A DNA stretch of 64,000 bases, from contig NZ_JACHBX010000001.1 of assembly GCF_014200505.1 (NCBI RefSeq), forward strand, positions 372,001 through 436,000. The letters run 5' to 3'. Below are positions 28,683 to 37,134 of the stretch, piece after piece; the first letter of the stretch is position 1, and each line of letters starts with the position of its first letter. Below the pieces are notes generated by a model, which ran no database searches, had not been told where the DNA came from, and saw nothing but the letters and a program-made list of their open reading frames with translations. The stretch comes from Massilia aurea. GTDB lineage: Bacteria > Pseudomonadota > Gammaproteobacteria > Burkholderiales > Burkholderiaceae_D. Made by a program: the position numbers and the translations under genes.

Positions 28683-30650
28683 ATGACTTTTGCAGCTCCC
28701 GCGCGCCGCGCGCCCCTCGTTGTGGCGTGCGCCTTCGCCGTGTCCACCTTCGCTACCCTCGCTGTCAACGCTACTGCGCAGGAAACGCTGGCGCCGGTCG
28801 TCGTCACCGCATCCCGCTTCCCGGCCACCGCCACGCCGATCGGCGCCACCGTGATCACGGCGGACCAGATCCGCACCTCCGGCGTGGCCGACGTGAATGC
28901 GGCGATCCGCAAGATCGGCGGCGTCTTCGGTCGCCAGAGCCTGGACGGCTCGCCCGACTTCAGCCTGGACCTGCGTGGCTTCGGCACCAACAGCGCGCAG
29001 AACGTGGTCGTGATGGTCGACGGTGTGCGCCTGAATGAAAACGAGCTGGCCAGCACGGTGCTCTCGAGCATCCCGGTCGATACGGTCGAGCGCATCGAAA
29101 TCACCCGTGGCGGCAGCAGCGTGCTGTACGGCGATGGCGCCACCGGCGGCGTGATCCAGATCTTCACCCGCCGTCCGCAAGGCAGCGGCACGCGCGGCAC
29201 CCTGTTCGTGGAAGGCGGGCGCTTCGACGCGCTCGACCTGCGCGCCTCGATCGCGCATGGCGCCGGCCCGTGGTCGTTCGACGCCGCCGTGGCCGACCGC
29301 CGCACCGACAACTACCGCGACAATAACAAGTACGAGCAGACGAGCTTCAGCGGCGGCGTGCAATATGCGTACGGTTCGAACGGCCGCGCCGGCCTGCGCT
29401 TCGAGAGCTCGCGTTCGGACTCGCGCCTGCCGGGCTCGCTGAACGAGGCACAGTTCCAGGCCAACCCGACCCAGAGCAACACACCGGACGACTTCGGCTC
29501 GCTTGACACCGACCGTGTCAGCGCCTTCGTCGAACACCGCATCGGCGCCATCGAACTGGCTGCCGAACTGTCGCACCGCGAGCGCGATGTCGGTTCGACG
29601 TATGTGTTCTCGGGCTTCCCATCGGCCTCGCGCTATCAGGCCGATCAGACCCAGTTCTCGCCACGTCTGCGCCACACTGCCACGCTTGGCGATAAGCGCA
29701 ATGAATTCGTCACCGGGATCGACCTGACCCGCTGGGACCGCCAAGTGACGTCGAGCTTCTCGGCCGGCGACGCCAAACAGGAGTCCAAGGCGATCTATGT
29801 GCGCGACGAACTGACCTGGAACGCGCCGCACAATGCGCGCCTGGCCGTCGGCGCGCGCCATGAACGTTTCGACAAGGACTACACCGATCCGCTCGCCTTT
29901 GTCGAGCCGGAAGACACCGAGCAGTCAGTCAACGCGTTCACGGTCGAAGGCAGCTTCGACGTCGCGCGCGAGGTAACCGTGTTCGCCAAGGCCGGTCGCA
30001 GCTACCGCATCGCCAACATCGACGAAAACTCGTACCGCTCGAGCCCTGGCGTGCTGGCGCCGCAAACCTCGCGCGACCTGGAGCTGGGCGTCGCCTTCGG
30101 CAACGACGCGCACAAGGCCACGGCCCGCGTGTTCCGTCACCGCCTGACGAACGAAATCTTCTTCGATCCGACGCTTGCTGGTGGCTTTGGCATCAACACC
30201 AATCTCGACCCCACCCGCCGCCAGGGTGTGGAAGTCGAAGGCAACGCGCTCTTGGCGAACAACCTGCGCCTGACCGGGGCATGGCAATACGTGCAATCCG
30301 AGTTCCGCGATGGTCCGAATGCCGGCCGCGAGATGGTGCTGGTGCCCAAGCACGTCGTGACGACGCGCCTGGCCTGGACGCCGGGCAATGGCCAGACCGC
30401 CGATGTCGGCGCGCAGTGGGTGGCCAGCCAGCGTTTCGGCAGCGACTTCGCCAATAGCTGTGACGCCCGCGTGCCGTCATACACGACGGTCGACGCCCGC
30501 TATGCGCGCCGCTTCGGTCCATGGGAAGCGTCGGTGTCGGGCCTGAACCTGCTCGATCGCCAGCACTACAGCTACGCGTTCAGCTGCCGCGCCGGGATTT
30601 ACCCGAGCGATGGCCGCCAGCTGAAGGTGTCGCTGCGCTACGACTTCTGA
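28683..30650 (+). CDS. btuB: TonB-dependent vitamin B12 receptor
   Basis: Outer-membrane receptor for cobalamin, 655 residues from ATG 28683. Signal peptide (VVACAFAVSTFATLAVNATAQ), then a TonB box in ETLAPVVVTASRF, a plug domain with GVADVNAAIRKIGGVFGRQS and ITRGGSSVLYGDGATGGVIQI, and a long beta-barrel ending in the terminal aromatic (LKVSLRYDF). The assignment to B12 rather than iron siderophores rests on the cobalamin riboswitch directly upstream and the BtuB-like plug. No btuCDF or cobalamin synthesis genes are in the window. Energy would come from a TonB-ExbB-ExbD system. Confidence 0.93.
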   Translation: MTFAAPARRAPLVVACAFAVSTFATLAVNATAQETLAPVVVTASRFPATATPIGATVITADQIRTSGVADVNAAIRKIGGVFGRQSLDGSPDFSLDLRGFGTNSAQNVVVMVDGVRLNENELASTVLSSIPVDTVERIEITRGGSSVLYGDGATGGVIQIFTRRPQGSGTRGTLFVEGGRFDALDLRASIAHGAGPWSFDAAVADRRTDNYRDNNKYEQTSFSGGVQYAYGSNGRAGLRFESSRSDSRLPGSLNEAQFQANPTQSNTPDDFGSLDTDRVSAFVEHRIGAIELAAELSHRERDVGSTYVFSGFPSASRYQADQTQFSPRLRHTATLGDKRNEFVTGIDLTRWDRQVTSSFSAGDAKQESKAIYVRDELTWNAPHNARLAVGARHERFDKDYTDPLAFVEPEDTEQSVNAFTVEGSFDVAREVTVFAKAGRSYRIANIDENSYRSSPGVLAPQTSRDLELGVAFGNDAHKATARVFRHRLTNEIFFDPTLAGGFGINTNLDPTRRQGVEVEGNALLANNLRLTGAWQYVQSEFRDGPNAGREMVLVPKHVVTTRLAWTPGNGQTADVGAQWVASQRFGSDFANSCDARVPSYTTVDARYARRFGPWEASVSGLNLLDRQHYSYAFSCRAGIYPSDGRQLKVSLRYDF

Positions 30651-30800
30651 TCCATGTTTTGCCGGGCGCGGGTGGCTGATGTATTTGCATGCATGTTTCA
30701 GCGGTAAGCAAATGCAATAAATCGCGCCCTGCAGACAGGGCAGGGGCAAAAAGTGGTAATCTCGCGATCGTTCGCTCAATCATATTTGTGGAAGGATGTT

Positions 30801-31463
30801 ATGCGCACTCTGCGTTTTGCCCTCGTTGCTGCCGCCCTGGTTGCCGGTTTCGCCAATGCTTCGCCGACTGATCCACGCGTCGGCTCCGAATACACCGTGC
30901 TGGCCGCGCCGCAGCCGACCCAGACCGTCGGCAAGAAGGTCGAAGTCGTTGAATTCTTCGCCTACCACTGCGGCGCCTGCAATGCGTTCGAGCCGACGCT
31001 CAATGCATGGATCAAGAAGCAGGGCGACAACATCGTGATGCGCCGCATCCCGCTGCCGTTCCAGGGCCCGAGCGACCCGGAAGCCCGCCTGTTCCTGACG
31101 CTCGACGCCATGGGCAAGCTGGAGCAGTACCATGACCGCGTGTTCCGCGCCGTGCACGTCGAGCGCAAGCGCCTGATGAAGGATGAGGACATCATCGCCT
31201 GGGCAACCTCGAACGGGCTGGACAAGGCCAAGTTCATGGAAGCGTGGAACTCGTTCGGCGTCCAGACCAAGCTCAAGCGTCTGCCGGCAGTTGCCGAAGC
31301 GTACAAGGCCAGCAGCACGCCGACTGTTGTCATCGATGGTAAATACGTCGTGTCGCCAGCGACTGTGGCACAATCGAACAAGATCCAGGACATGGGCCAG
31401 CTGATGACGGCCACTGGCCAGGTCCTCGATGCACTGGTAACGAAGGCAGCCCAGACCAAATGA
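30801..31463 (+). CDS. dsbA: Thiol:disulfide interchange protein DsbA/DsbL type
   Basis: Periplasmic oxidase that inserts disulfide bonds; 220 residues from ATG 30801, which follows a strong GGAAGGA. Signal peptide is residues 1-20 (MRTLRFALVAAALVAGFANA). The redox motif is C57-G-A-C60 in FFAYHCGACNAFEP, in place of the CPHC of E. coli, and the cis-proline is in SSTPTVVIDG. CGAC changes the expected redox potential but is not rare in betaproteobacteria. The stop overlaps the start of the next gene (ATGA at 31460-31463). Confidence 0.93.
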   Translation: MRTLRFALVAAALVAGFANASPTDPRVGSEYTVLAAPQPTQTVGKKVEVVEFFAYHCGACNAFEPTLNAWIKKQGDNIVMRRIPLPFQGPSDPEARLFLTLDAMGKLEQYHDRVFRAVHVERKRLMKDEDIIAWATSNGLDKAKFMEAWNSFGVQTKLKRLPAVAEAYKASSTPTVVIDGKYVVSPATVAQSNKIQDMGQLMTATGQVLDALVTKAAQTK

Positions 31464-31789
31464 CCAACGACGTCGAACGCGACATCCTCAAGATCTACGA
31501 AGGGTCACGGCCCAAAGAGGAAGAGCTGTTTGAGACCAGCCGCGTGAACCATGTCGCGTGGTCGCTGGCGGCGATCTTCGCCCTGGTGGCCATCTGGCTC
31601 GCCATCGCGCTGGTCAATGCCGAAAACCAGCGCCACGCGCTGGCGACGAACAAGTGCCCCGACATGGTCTTCAAGTCCGGTGTCGACAAGGCCTGCCTCG
31701 TCACGGTCAATTCGCGCGATCACTGGTGGCAGCATCTGTGGCATGCGGTGACGAATGTGCGTCCACTGCCGAGTAATGTCGGGCAGTAA
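31460..31789 (+). CDS. Small single-helix membrane protein
   Basis: A 109-residue protein of unknown function, translationally coupled to dsbA by an ATGA overlap. The N-terminal 30 residues are charged (VERDILKIYEGSRPKEEELF), then one membrane helix (about 32-52, AWSLAAIFALVAIWLAIALV), then a short periplasmic part containing two cysteines (NKCPDMVFKSGVDKACLV). Its periplasmic cysteine pair and coupling to dsbA make it a possible redox partner or substrate, but this is inference. Confidence 0.75.
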   Translation: MTNDVERDILKIYEGSRPKEEELFETSRVNHVAWSLAAIFALVAIWLAIALVNAENQRHALATNKCPDMVFKSGVDKACLVTVNSRDHWWQHLWHAVTNVRPLPSNVGQ

Positions 31790-31809
31790 AGGTTGTTGGT
31801 AGCAAGTTG

Positions 31810-31835
31810 AACGGCGTCCAATGGGCGCCGTTTTT
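31810..31835 (+). terminator. Terminator after the dsbA unit
   Basis: AACGGCG (31810-31816), a nine-base loop, CGCCGTT (31826-31832) and five T. It ends the dsbA transcript. The following bases to 31984 are AT-rich and show no other gene. Confidence 0.8.
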
Positions 31836-31984
31836 CATTGCGCGTTGATGTGGTTCATAGTTCATGCTGACCATAAGATTCAGGAATTTCTGTAAGGAAA
31901 ATTCTGTCGGCATTATGCGGTATGACTGTTTCATGGAGCAGAATCGGACAATTAGGCGACGAACAATAAAACTGTGAAGGCCAT

Positions 31985-32443
31985 ATGCTTCTCCAAACGA
32001 ATTCTGGCAAACGAAGGCATGTTGATCTGCTTTCCGAACTCATCAATAAATCCAAGGTGTCAATCCTGTGTTCCGGCTGGATCAAGTTGCCAGGATTAGA
32101 AGATCTATTGCCGTCAATCGACGCGGCTCTCGCTAGGGGCGCCACGGTGATCGTGTATTCCAATTTGACAGAAACCAAGGAAGGCGTTGCGCCAGCGCTG
32201 GCCTCGCGGACAGGGCTCACGCATCGCATGGTTGGTCGTGGCAGTCGTGCGCTGCATACCAAGATTTATTATTTCGAAACCGACGACGCTTACACTGCTG
32301 TAATTGGTTCCGCAAACATTACGAAGGGAGGCTTGAGCACCAATGAGGAATTGTCTGTGGTTCTACGTGGAATCCAAGGTGACCCCGTTTTCCTTGAGCT
32401 CCAAAAATATCTCCAAACCATCGCGAACATGAAGTTCGTTTAA
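31985..32443 (+). CDS. Single phospholipase D-like domain protein
   Basis: A 152-residue protein with one HKD-type motif: H91-T-K93 in ALHTKIYYFE followed by VIGSANITKGGL, where S and N complete the PLD active site. The acidic residue of the classic HxKxxxxD is Glu here. NucT/NgoFVII-type nucleases with one motif act as dimers, so a nuclease role is possible. There is no signal peptide. The gene and the 150 bases before it are visibly less GC-rich and use rarer codons than the flanks, which suggests transfer. It may be a fragment of a longer protein, since the N-terminus lacks the usual first strands. Confidence 0.7.
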   Translation: MLLQTNSGKRRHVDLLSELINKSKVSILCSGWIKLPGLEDLLPSIDAALARGATVIVYSNLTETKEGVAPALASRTGLTHRMVGRGSRALHTKIYYFETDDAYTAVIGSANITKGGLSTNEELSVVLRGIQGDPVFLELQKYLQTIANMKFV

Positions 32444-32514
32444 AACCTTGCTGGGACATACTCGTCAGTAACCTTGGTTGGACATTTTCCAGGCAAATCT
32501 CGGGATAGTTTTCG

Positions 32515-33744
32515 TCACAGGTTCTGGTGTGCTTCTTCATTTTCCGCAGGCACGGCCCGGGCGCTGGCACTCCAGCGCCGCAGCGCCACCGAGGCGCACG
32601 CCGCCAGTACCCCCCCGACGACCAGCACCAGTCGCGTGTCGATCAGCGTCAGCACCGCGCCCAACAGCGCCATCAGGATATTGGCCAGGCAGAAAATGGT
32701 CGACAGCAGCGCCATGACCGAACCCTGGCCATAATCCGCGAACGTATCGGCCGACCAGGTTTGCAGCGCCGTGTTGTAGAACGCATGCGGCACGCCGAAC
32801 AGGACGATGCCGGCGATCCCGATCCACAAATTGCCAAAGCCCACGCACAGGATGGCCGTGGCGCCCACCGCCGCATACCAGCCGGCGCGCAGGCGGCCTT
32901 CGACGAGGCTGGCATGGCCGGCGAATAGCGCGGCAGTGGTCATCAACGCGCACATGCCCATGTTCACGAGCGAAATCTGGCGCGCATCGTAGCCGCCCAC
33001 ATCGACCAGCCACAACGGGAAGTATTCATACAGCGACGCCACACCGCAGCAATAGCCCAGATGGACGATGAACAGCGTGCGCAGCGGCCCGTGGCGCAGC
33101 AGCGTCAGCGCATGGCGTTCCCGTGCGACGGTCCACCAGCGCAGGCCGTGCGTGGCCGCTGGCGTCGCCGGGATCGTCAGGAACACGCCGAGCGTGCCCA
33201 GCAGCAGCGCAACTGCGGCGATGCCGAACGGGACTTCTGCGCCGTAGGCCATCGTGAAGCCGCCCAGCAGCGGCCCGACGAGCCAGCCTAGATTGAAGGC
33301 ACCATTGAGCCAGGACAGCGCGTGATTGCGCAGCGGCCCCTTGACGCGTTCGATCACGAGCGCGCGCATGACGGCGCCATTGCCTTCGAGCAGACCGGTG
33401 AAGAAGCGCGCGGCGAGGAACAGCAGGTACGATTCCATGACCATCGCGGCGGCCGTGAGCAAGTGACCGAGCGCCGCGCCCACGGTCGTCAGCAGCAGCG
33501 CGCGGCGCCGGCCGAAGCCGTCCGACAGCGGCCCCAGCACCGCGCTGCCGATCAGCAGGCCCAGCGGATTGATCATCAGCGCAATGCCCAGCAACAGCTT
33601 GGGCGGCAGACCGAGGAAGCTGTTCAAGCCGTGGATGCTGCCGTCGGCAAACAGCGGCGCCAGCATCGGGTAGGGCAGGGACGCGCCGACGGTCGACAGC
33701 AAGGCCAGCGCGCACAGGGTCGTGATCAGGAAGCGTTGATTCAT
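32515..33744 (-). CDS. MFS transporter
   Basis: A 409-residue protein with about 12 hydrophobic segments and the major facilitator loop motif GPLSDGFGRRRALLL between helices 2 and 3. Probable drug or metabolite efflux, substrate unknown. The N-terminus (MNQRFLITTLCALALLSTVG) begins directly in the first helix. The start overlaps the stop of the upstream histidine kinase gene by four bases (33741-33744), so the two are co-translated and the pump may be an output linked to that two-component system. Confidence 0.9.
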   Translation of the reverse strand: MNQRFLITTLCALALLSTVGASLPYPMLAPLFADGSIHGLNSFLGLPPKLLLGIALMINPLGLLIGSAVLGPLSDGFGRRRALLLTTVGAALGHLLTAAAMVMESYLLFLAARFFTGLLEGNGAVMRALVIERVKGPLRNHALSWLNGAFNLGWLVGPLLGGFTMAYGAEVPFGIAAVALLLGTLGVFLTIPATPAATHGLRWWTVARERHALTLLRHGPLRTLFIVHLGYCCGVASLYEYFPLWLVDVGGYDARQISLVNMGMCALMTTAALFAGHASLVEGRLRAGWYAAVGATAILCVGFGNLWIGIAGIVLFGVPHAFYNTALQTWSADTFADYGQGSVMALLSTIFCLANILMALLGAVLTLIDTRLVLVVGGVLAACASVALRRWSASARAVPAENEEAHQNL

Positions 33745-35060
33745 GCGGGAGATCCCATGGACACGGGCAGCCGCACGACGAAGCGCGCGCCGCCCAGACC
33801 GGACGTCGCCACCTCCAGCGTCCCGCCATGCAAGACCACCGCCTTGCGCGCGATCGACAAGCCGAGCCCGAAGCCGCCGGTGGCGCGGTCGCGGCTGCGG
33901 TCGAGCCGGTAGAACGGCTCGAACACCTTATCGCGCTCGGCGTCGGGGATGCCGGGACCGTCGTCGTCGACAGTCATCTCGATGCCGGTTGGTCCCCGTG
34001 TGGCCGACAGCACGACCCGGCTGCTGGCATATTTCTGGGCGTTGCGCAGCAGGTTGCCGATGGCGCGCGCCAGCAGGCGGGCGTCGCCGTCGATGGTGCC
34101 CAGCCCGTCCGCGAGCTGGCAGCTGACGTCCTGGGGCGACGGCGGCAGCGTGGCGCAGCAGTCGCGCAGCAGCGCGTCCAGATCCACCGTGGCGCCCTGC
34201 AGCGTGCCGGCGCTGTCGAGTTTGCTCATATCGAGCAGCTCCCTGACCAGGTCGTTCAGTTCGCGCACGTCGCCCTCCATCGCGGCGATACGGCGGCGCA
34301 GGTCGGGGTCGTTGGCGCGCGCGTCCAGCAACTCGAGGCCGAATTCGAGGCGCGCAATTGGCGTGCGCAATTCGTGCGAGACCGAATGCAGCAGACTGCG
34401 CTGCGCGCCCATCAGCGCTTCGATGCGTCCGGCCATATCGTTGATGCGTTCGGCCAGCGGGTAGACGATTTCGGAAGGGGCGAGCCGGGCGCGTGCCGAC
34501 AGCTTGCCAGCGCCAAACTCGTCGGCCATCTGTGACAGCGATTGCAGTGCGCGCCAGTGAGAACGCGACCACAGGGCAATCGGCAGCAGCAGGGCGAGGG
34601 CGACGATGACGAAGCGCAGCAGCTCCTTTTTGAGCTCCTTGCCGATATCGATCGGCAGGTTCTGCGCATGCAGCACGTCGTCGTTGCTGCCGATATAGCG
34701 CTCGCCCGCCAGGTCGACGCGCCGGTACAGGGCGCGTTCGCCGATATCCAGGACAATCGCGCCGCGATCGAGCGCTGCACGCCGGGTGTCGTCCAGCCGG
34801 GCGCGCGCGGCCGCCAGCGGCAGCAGGTCGTAGCGCACCGGCGAGACTTCACGCACATTGTTCAGGCGCGTGAGCCACTCGTCGCCGGGCGCTTCGTCCA
34901 CATAATGTTCGATCAGGAAAATCTGGCCAGCCGCCTGGCGCCGGGCAATGTCTTCCAGCGGATCGCCGAACAGGCGCGCAAAGGCGAAGTAGATGAGGAA
35001 TGTCGCGGCCGTGATCGCCAGCATGACGACCACGAAGAACCGGAAAAATAGCCGGTTCAC
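33741..35060 (-). CDS. RstB-like sensor histidine kinase
   Basis: A 439-residue membrane kinase. The chosen start is GTG at 35060, which puts the first helix (VNRLFFRFFVVVMLAITAAT) at the N-terminus; an ATG at 35159 would add an unlikely Pro/Arg-rich extension. A periplasmic domain follows, a second helix at about residues 145-165 (LLRFVIVALALLLPIAL), a HAMP linker, then HisKA with H229 in HSVSHELRTPIARLE and the ATPase boxes NLLRNAQKYA, VDDDGPGIP and GGFGLGLSIARK. Length and layout match RstB. The likely partner regulator is at 37135-37821, separated by two opposite-strand genes. Confidence 0.9.
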   Translation of the reverse strand: MNRLFFRFFVVVMLAITAATFLIYFAFARLFGDPLEDIARRQAAGQIFLIEHYVDEAPGDEWLTRLNNVREVSPVRYDLLPLAAARARLDDTRRAALDRGAIVLDIGERALYRRVDLAGERYIGSNDDVLHAQNLPIDIGKELKKELLRFVIVALALLLPIALWSRSHWRALQSLSQMADEFGAGKLSARARLAPSEIVYPLAERINDMAGRIEALMGAQRSLLHSVSHELRTPIARLEFGLELLDARANDPDLRRRIAAMEGDVRELNDLVRELLDMSKLDSAGTLQGATVDLDALLRDCCATLPPSPQDVSCQLADGLGTIDGDARLLARAIGNLLRNAQKYASSRVVLSATRGPTGIEMTVDDDGPGIPDAERDKVFEPFYRLDRSRDRATGGFGLGLSIARKAVVLHGGTLEVATSGLGGARFVVRLPVSMGSPA

Positions 35061-35183
35061 GGGTGCATCCCGGGTGACTGTCGGTGATGAAGCGCGGCCA
35101 AAAGCATGGTTTCTCCTGAGCCGGGGATTGTACAGCGGCAAGGGCGCAACCGTCAGCATCCACGCCGGCGCACGAGCGCTGCC

Positions 35184-35215
35184 TTACAAATTGACGACAA
35201 TTGGGGGACATCTGA
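35184..35215. promoter_or_regulatory. Putative response-regulator box between the kinase gene and mipA
   Basis: TTACAAATTGACGACAA (35184-35200), continuing to CATCTGA at 35209-35215, matches a second copy at 37898-37927 upstream of the response-regulator gene: TTACAnnTTGACGACAAnnGGG then CATCTGA. The core has a near direct repeat (ACAAaTTG / ACAATTG) at about one helical turn, as expected for an OmpR-family dimer. It resembles, but is not identical to, the E. coli RstA box. Confidence 0.55.
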
Positions 35216-35219
35216 AGGG

Positions 35220-35307
35220 TGATTCACGGGGGCGCAACGCTTACCATCAGTCGCATCATCAGGGTTTCCGTTTGCCCACTGATGCGCAAGTGTCAGTGGG
35301 TTTTTTT
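35220..35307 (+). ncRNA. Terminator-bearing leader or small RNA upstream of mipA
   Basis: A clear intrinsic terminator sits 105 bases before the mipA ATG: CCCACTGA (35275-35282), a ten-base loop, TCAGTGGG (35293-35300) and seven T. A transcript starting near the 35184 box would be about 90-100 bases. The upstream CGCATCATCAG can pair with CTGATGCG, which overlaps the terminator's left arm, so an alternative fold is possible. It is either an attenuator for mipA or a small RNA. It matches no riboswitch class that I know. Confidence 0.5.
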
Positions 35308-35411
35308 ATTTGTGCCAGAGCGAAAGCGTCTGCGTTGCCATCATGCGATTGGGAGAGCGAAGCTTGCTCGACGTAAAATATCAGCACACGAACTCCCGGA
35401 ACGCCACCACG

Positions 35412-36251
35412 ATGAAACAGTTCTTCGCCCTGGCCCTCGCTGCAGCAAGTGGTGTTGCGAGCGCGCAGACGCCGGCCACTAACCCGATGCCCGACGGCAG
35501 CCACGATATGTATGCGGGGCTGGGCGCCATGTCACGGGCGCGCTATGAGGGCGCGGCCAACACGAAGACCTCCGTCCTGCCGGTGCTGCAGGTGCAGTGG
35601 AGCAATGGGATATTCATTTCCGGCATGAGCGCCGGGATGCACCTGTCGACCGATCCCACACTTGAATTCGGGCCATTGGTATCGCTCCACGCCAGCCGCG
35701 ACGAGTCCGGCTCGGGCGGCATCATCGATGGCGTTGGCGTGGCGACCATGATGCCGCTGGCAGCGCGCATGCGGCGCGACAATCCGCTGGCCGGCATGCC
35801 GGACGTGGATGCCCGGCTCGAAGGCGGCGCCTTCCTCAACTATTACCTGAATCCGGCGTGGCGTCTCACCAGCAGTGTACTGATCGGCTCCGGTAGCGAG
35901 CGCGACGGTGCCCGCATGACGCTGGGCGTGCAGCGCCTGGCCGTGGCCATTGCGCCGCAGCACACGATGTCGTTCCATGCCGGGCTCACGCTGGTCAACC
36001 GCGACTACAACCAGAGTTATTTCGGCGTCAACGAAAACGATGCCTGGAGCAGCGACAATCCCGTGTATCGCCCCGGGGGCGGCCTGAAGGATGTGCACGT
36101 CGGAGCGCGCTGGAACTGGGCGCTCGGTCCGTCGTGGATGCTTACCACCAATGTGCAGGCGACGCGCCTGACCGGCAGCGTTCGCCGTAGCCCGCTCGTC
36201 GAGCGGCCCACCAACGTGACGGTTTCGACCGCCTTCGCTTACCGCTTCTGA
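35412..36251 (+). CDS. MipA/OmpV family outer-membrane protein
   Basis: A 279-residue outer-membrane beta-barrel. ATG 35412 gives a signal peptide (MKQFFALALAAASGVASAQ); an open frame upstream to 35310 is not needed. Strands alternate polar and hydrophobic residues, the pattern RARYEGAANTKTSVLPVLQV is typical of MipA/OmpV, and it ends VSTAFAYRF with the terminal Phe recognised by the Bam machinery. Family members interact with murein enzymes or serve as envelope-stress-regulated porins. The stop overlaps the next ATG by one base (TGATG). Confidence 0.87.
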   Translation: MKQFFALALAAASGVASAQTPATNPMPDGSHDMYAGLGAMSRARYEGAANTKTSVLPVLQVQWSNGIFISGMSAGMHLSTDPTLEFGPLVSLHASRDESGSGGIIDGVGVATMMPLAARMRRDNPLAGMPDVDARLEGGAFLNYYLNPAWRLTSSVLIGSGSERDGARMTLGVQRLAVAIAPQHTMSFHAGLTLVNRDYNQSYFGVNENDAWSSDNPVYRPGGGLKDVHVGARWNWALGPSWMLTTNVQATRLTGSVRRSPLVERPTNVTVSTAFAYRF

Positions 36252-36958
36252 TGATGCAACGCGTACACCTCTCCGCTTGCGTGACCCTGCTGCTGACGGC
36301 AGGCGTCGCCGTCGCGCAGGCGCGTGCCGACGACTGGGTGAGCTATCGGGATGCCTACCGGGCGATGGTGGTATTCGACAAATACGGCGGGCCCAAGCAT
36401 CTGCTGCAGAATCAGCTGCAGGTGCGCCCGCGTGCCAAAGGGACGCTGGGCGATGGCGCGAGCCTGCTGATCAAGGGGCGCACGCTGCAGACCAGCCTGG
36501 CGCTTGATCCGCTGGGCCGCACGACGCTGCCGCTGCTGAAAGCCGCCTACGACGAGAACGCGGTGCTGGCACCCAACCGGCCGCTGGGCGGCTTCACGGT
36601 GCGCCCGCGCATCTCGCTGGCGCTGCGCGCCGACGGCTCGTACGACGCGACCGAGCTGCGCGCCGCCTGCGAGCAGGCGCTGGGCTTTGCCCGCCATGCC
36701 GATGCCTCGGCGCGCAGCTTGGCGTGCGTGGGTGTGCGGCTCGTGTTTCCAAAAACGAGCGCCGATGCCGGCGCCCGGGTGCGGGCCGGTAGCGCCGAGA
36801 CCGTCCTGCCAGTCACGCGCGCGCCAGCGTTCACGGGGGATGTGGATGACGATTTCCCGGTCGTCACCTACCGTTTTGCGCCTGCGCCTGCGCCAGCGGA
36901 CGCGGCCCAGGTCGTGACGTACCACGCACCGCTGGCGATCGTGCCGGTGTTCGAATAA
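36251..36958 (+). CDS. Secreted protein of unknown function, coupled to mipA
   Basis: A 235-residue exported protein (signal MQRVHLSACVTLLLTAGVAVAQARA; two adjacent ATGs at 36251 and 36254). The N-terminal half has WVSYRDAYRAMVVFDKYGGP and the second half repeats short beta-like segments (VRPRISLALRADGSYDATEL). I do not recognise the family with confidence; DUF2987 is one candidate. It overlaps the mipA stop, and the pair is transcribed as an island between the opposite-strand kinase and regulator genes. Confidence 0.75.
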   Translation: MMQRVHLSACVTLLLTAGVAVAQARADDWVSYRDAYRAMVVFDKYGGPKHLLQNQLQVRPRAKGTLGDGASLLIKGRTLQTSLALDPLGRTTLPLLKAAYDENAVLAPNRPLGGFTVRPRISLALRADGSYDATELRAACEQALGFARHADASARSLACVGVRLVFPKTSADAGARVRAGSAETVLPVTRAPAFTGDVDDDFPVVTYRFAPAPAPADAAQVVTYHAPLAIVPVFE

Positions 36959-36967
36959 GTACTGACG

Positions 36968-37070
36968 GTAGGGTGGACGGCTATGCCGTCCACGCGTTCA
37001 AGCAACCTCAATCTTTCTGTGCTATGCGAAGGCAAGCTGAACGCGTGCGCGGGGAACCCGCCCACCCTAC
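36968..37070. repeat. REPIN-like pair of inverted GTAG hairpins, copy 2
   Basis: GTAGGGTGGACGG-ctatg-CCGTCCACGCGTTCA (36968-37000) is mirrored by TGAACGCGT...CCACCCTAC (37037-37070). The arms match those at 4237-4330 but the GTAG ends face outward here. It lies in the 3' region of the mipA unit, just before its terminator. Confidence 0.7.
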
Positions 37071-37087
37071 GATGTTCACGCAGACGT

Positions 37088-37117
37088 AAAAAAACCTGCC
37101 GCGGGGCAGGTTTTTTT
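37088..37117. terminator. Bidirectional terminator
   Basis: A run of A, ACCTGCC (37094-37100), loop GCGG, GGCAGGT (37105-37111) and a run of T. With A and T runs on both sides it can end the mipA unit on the plus strand and the regulator gene on the minus strand. Confidence 0.88.
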
Positions 37118-37134
37118 ATAGGTGCGTTATCGCG

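Noticed and set aside
31855..32262. A 135-codon minus-strand frame opposite the PLD-like gene
   Set aside because: The plus-strand frame has a recognisable PLD motif, while this one has no RBS, no domain and unusual composition.
35220..35307. Fluoride, manganese or other known riboswitch in the mipA leader
   Set aside because: The conserved bases of those aptamers could not be found; only the terminator and an alternative pairing are visible.
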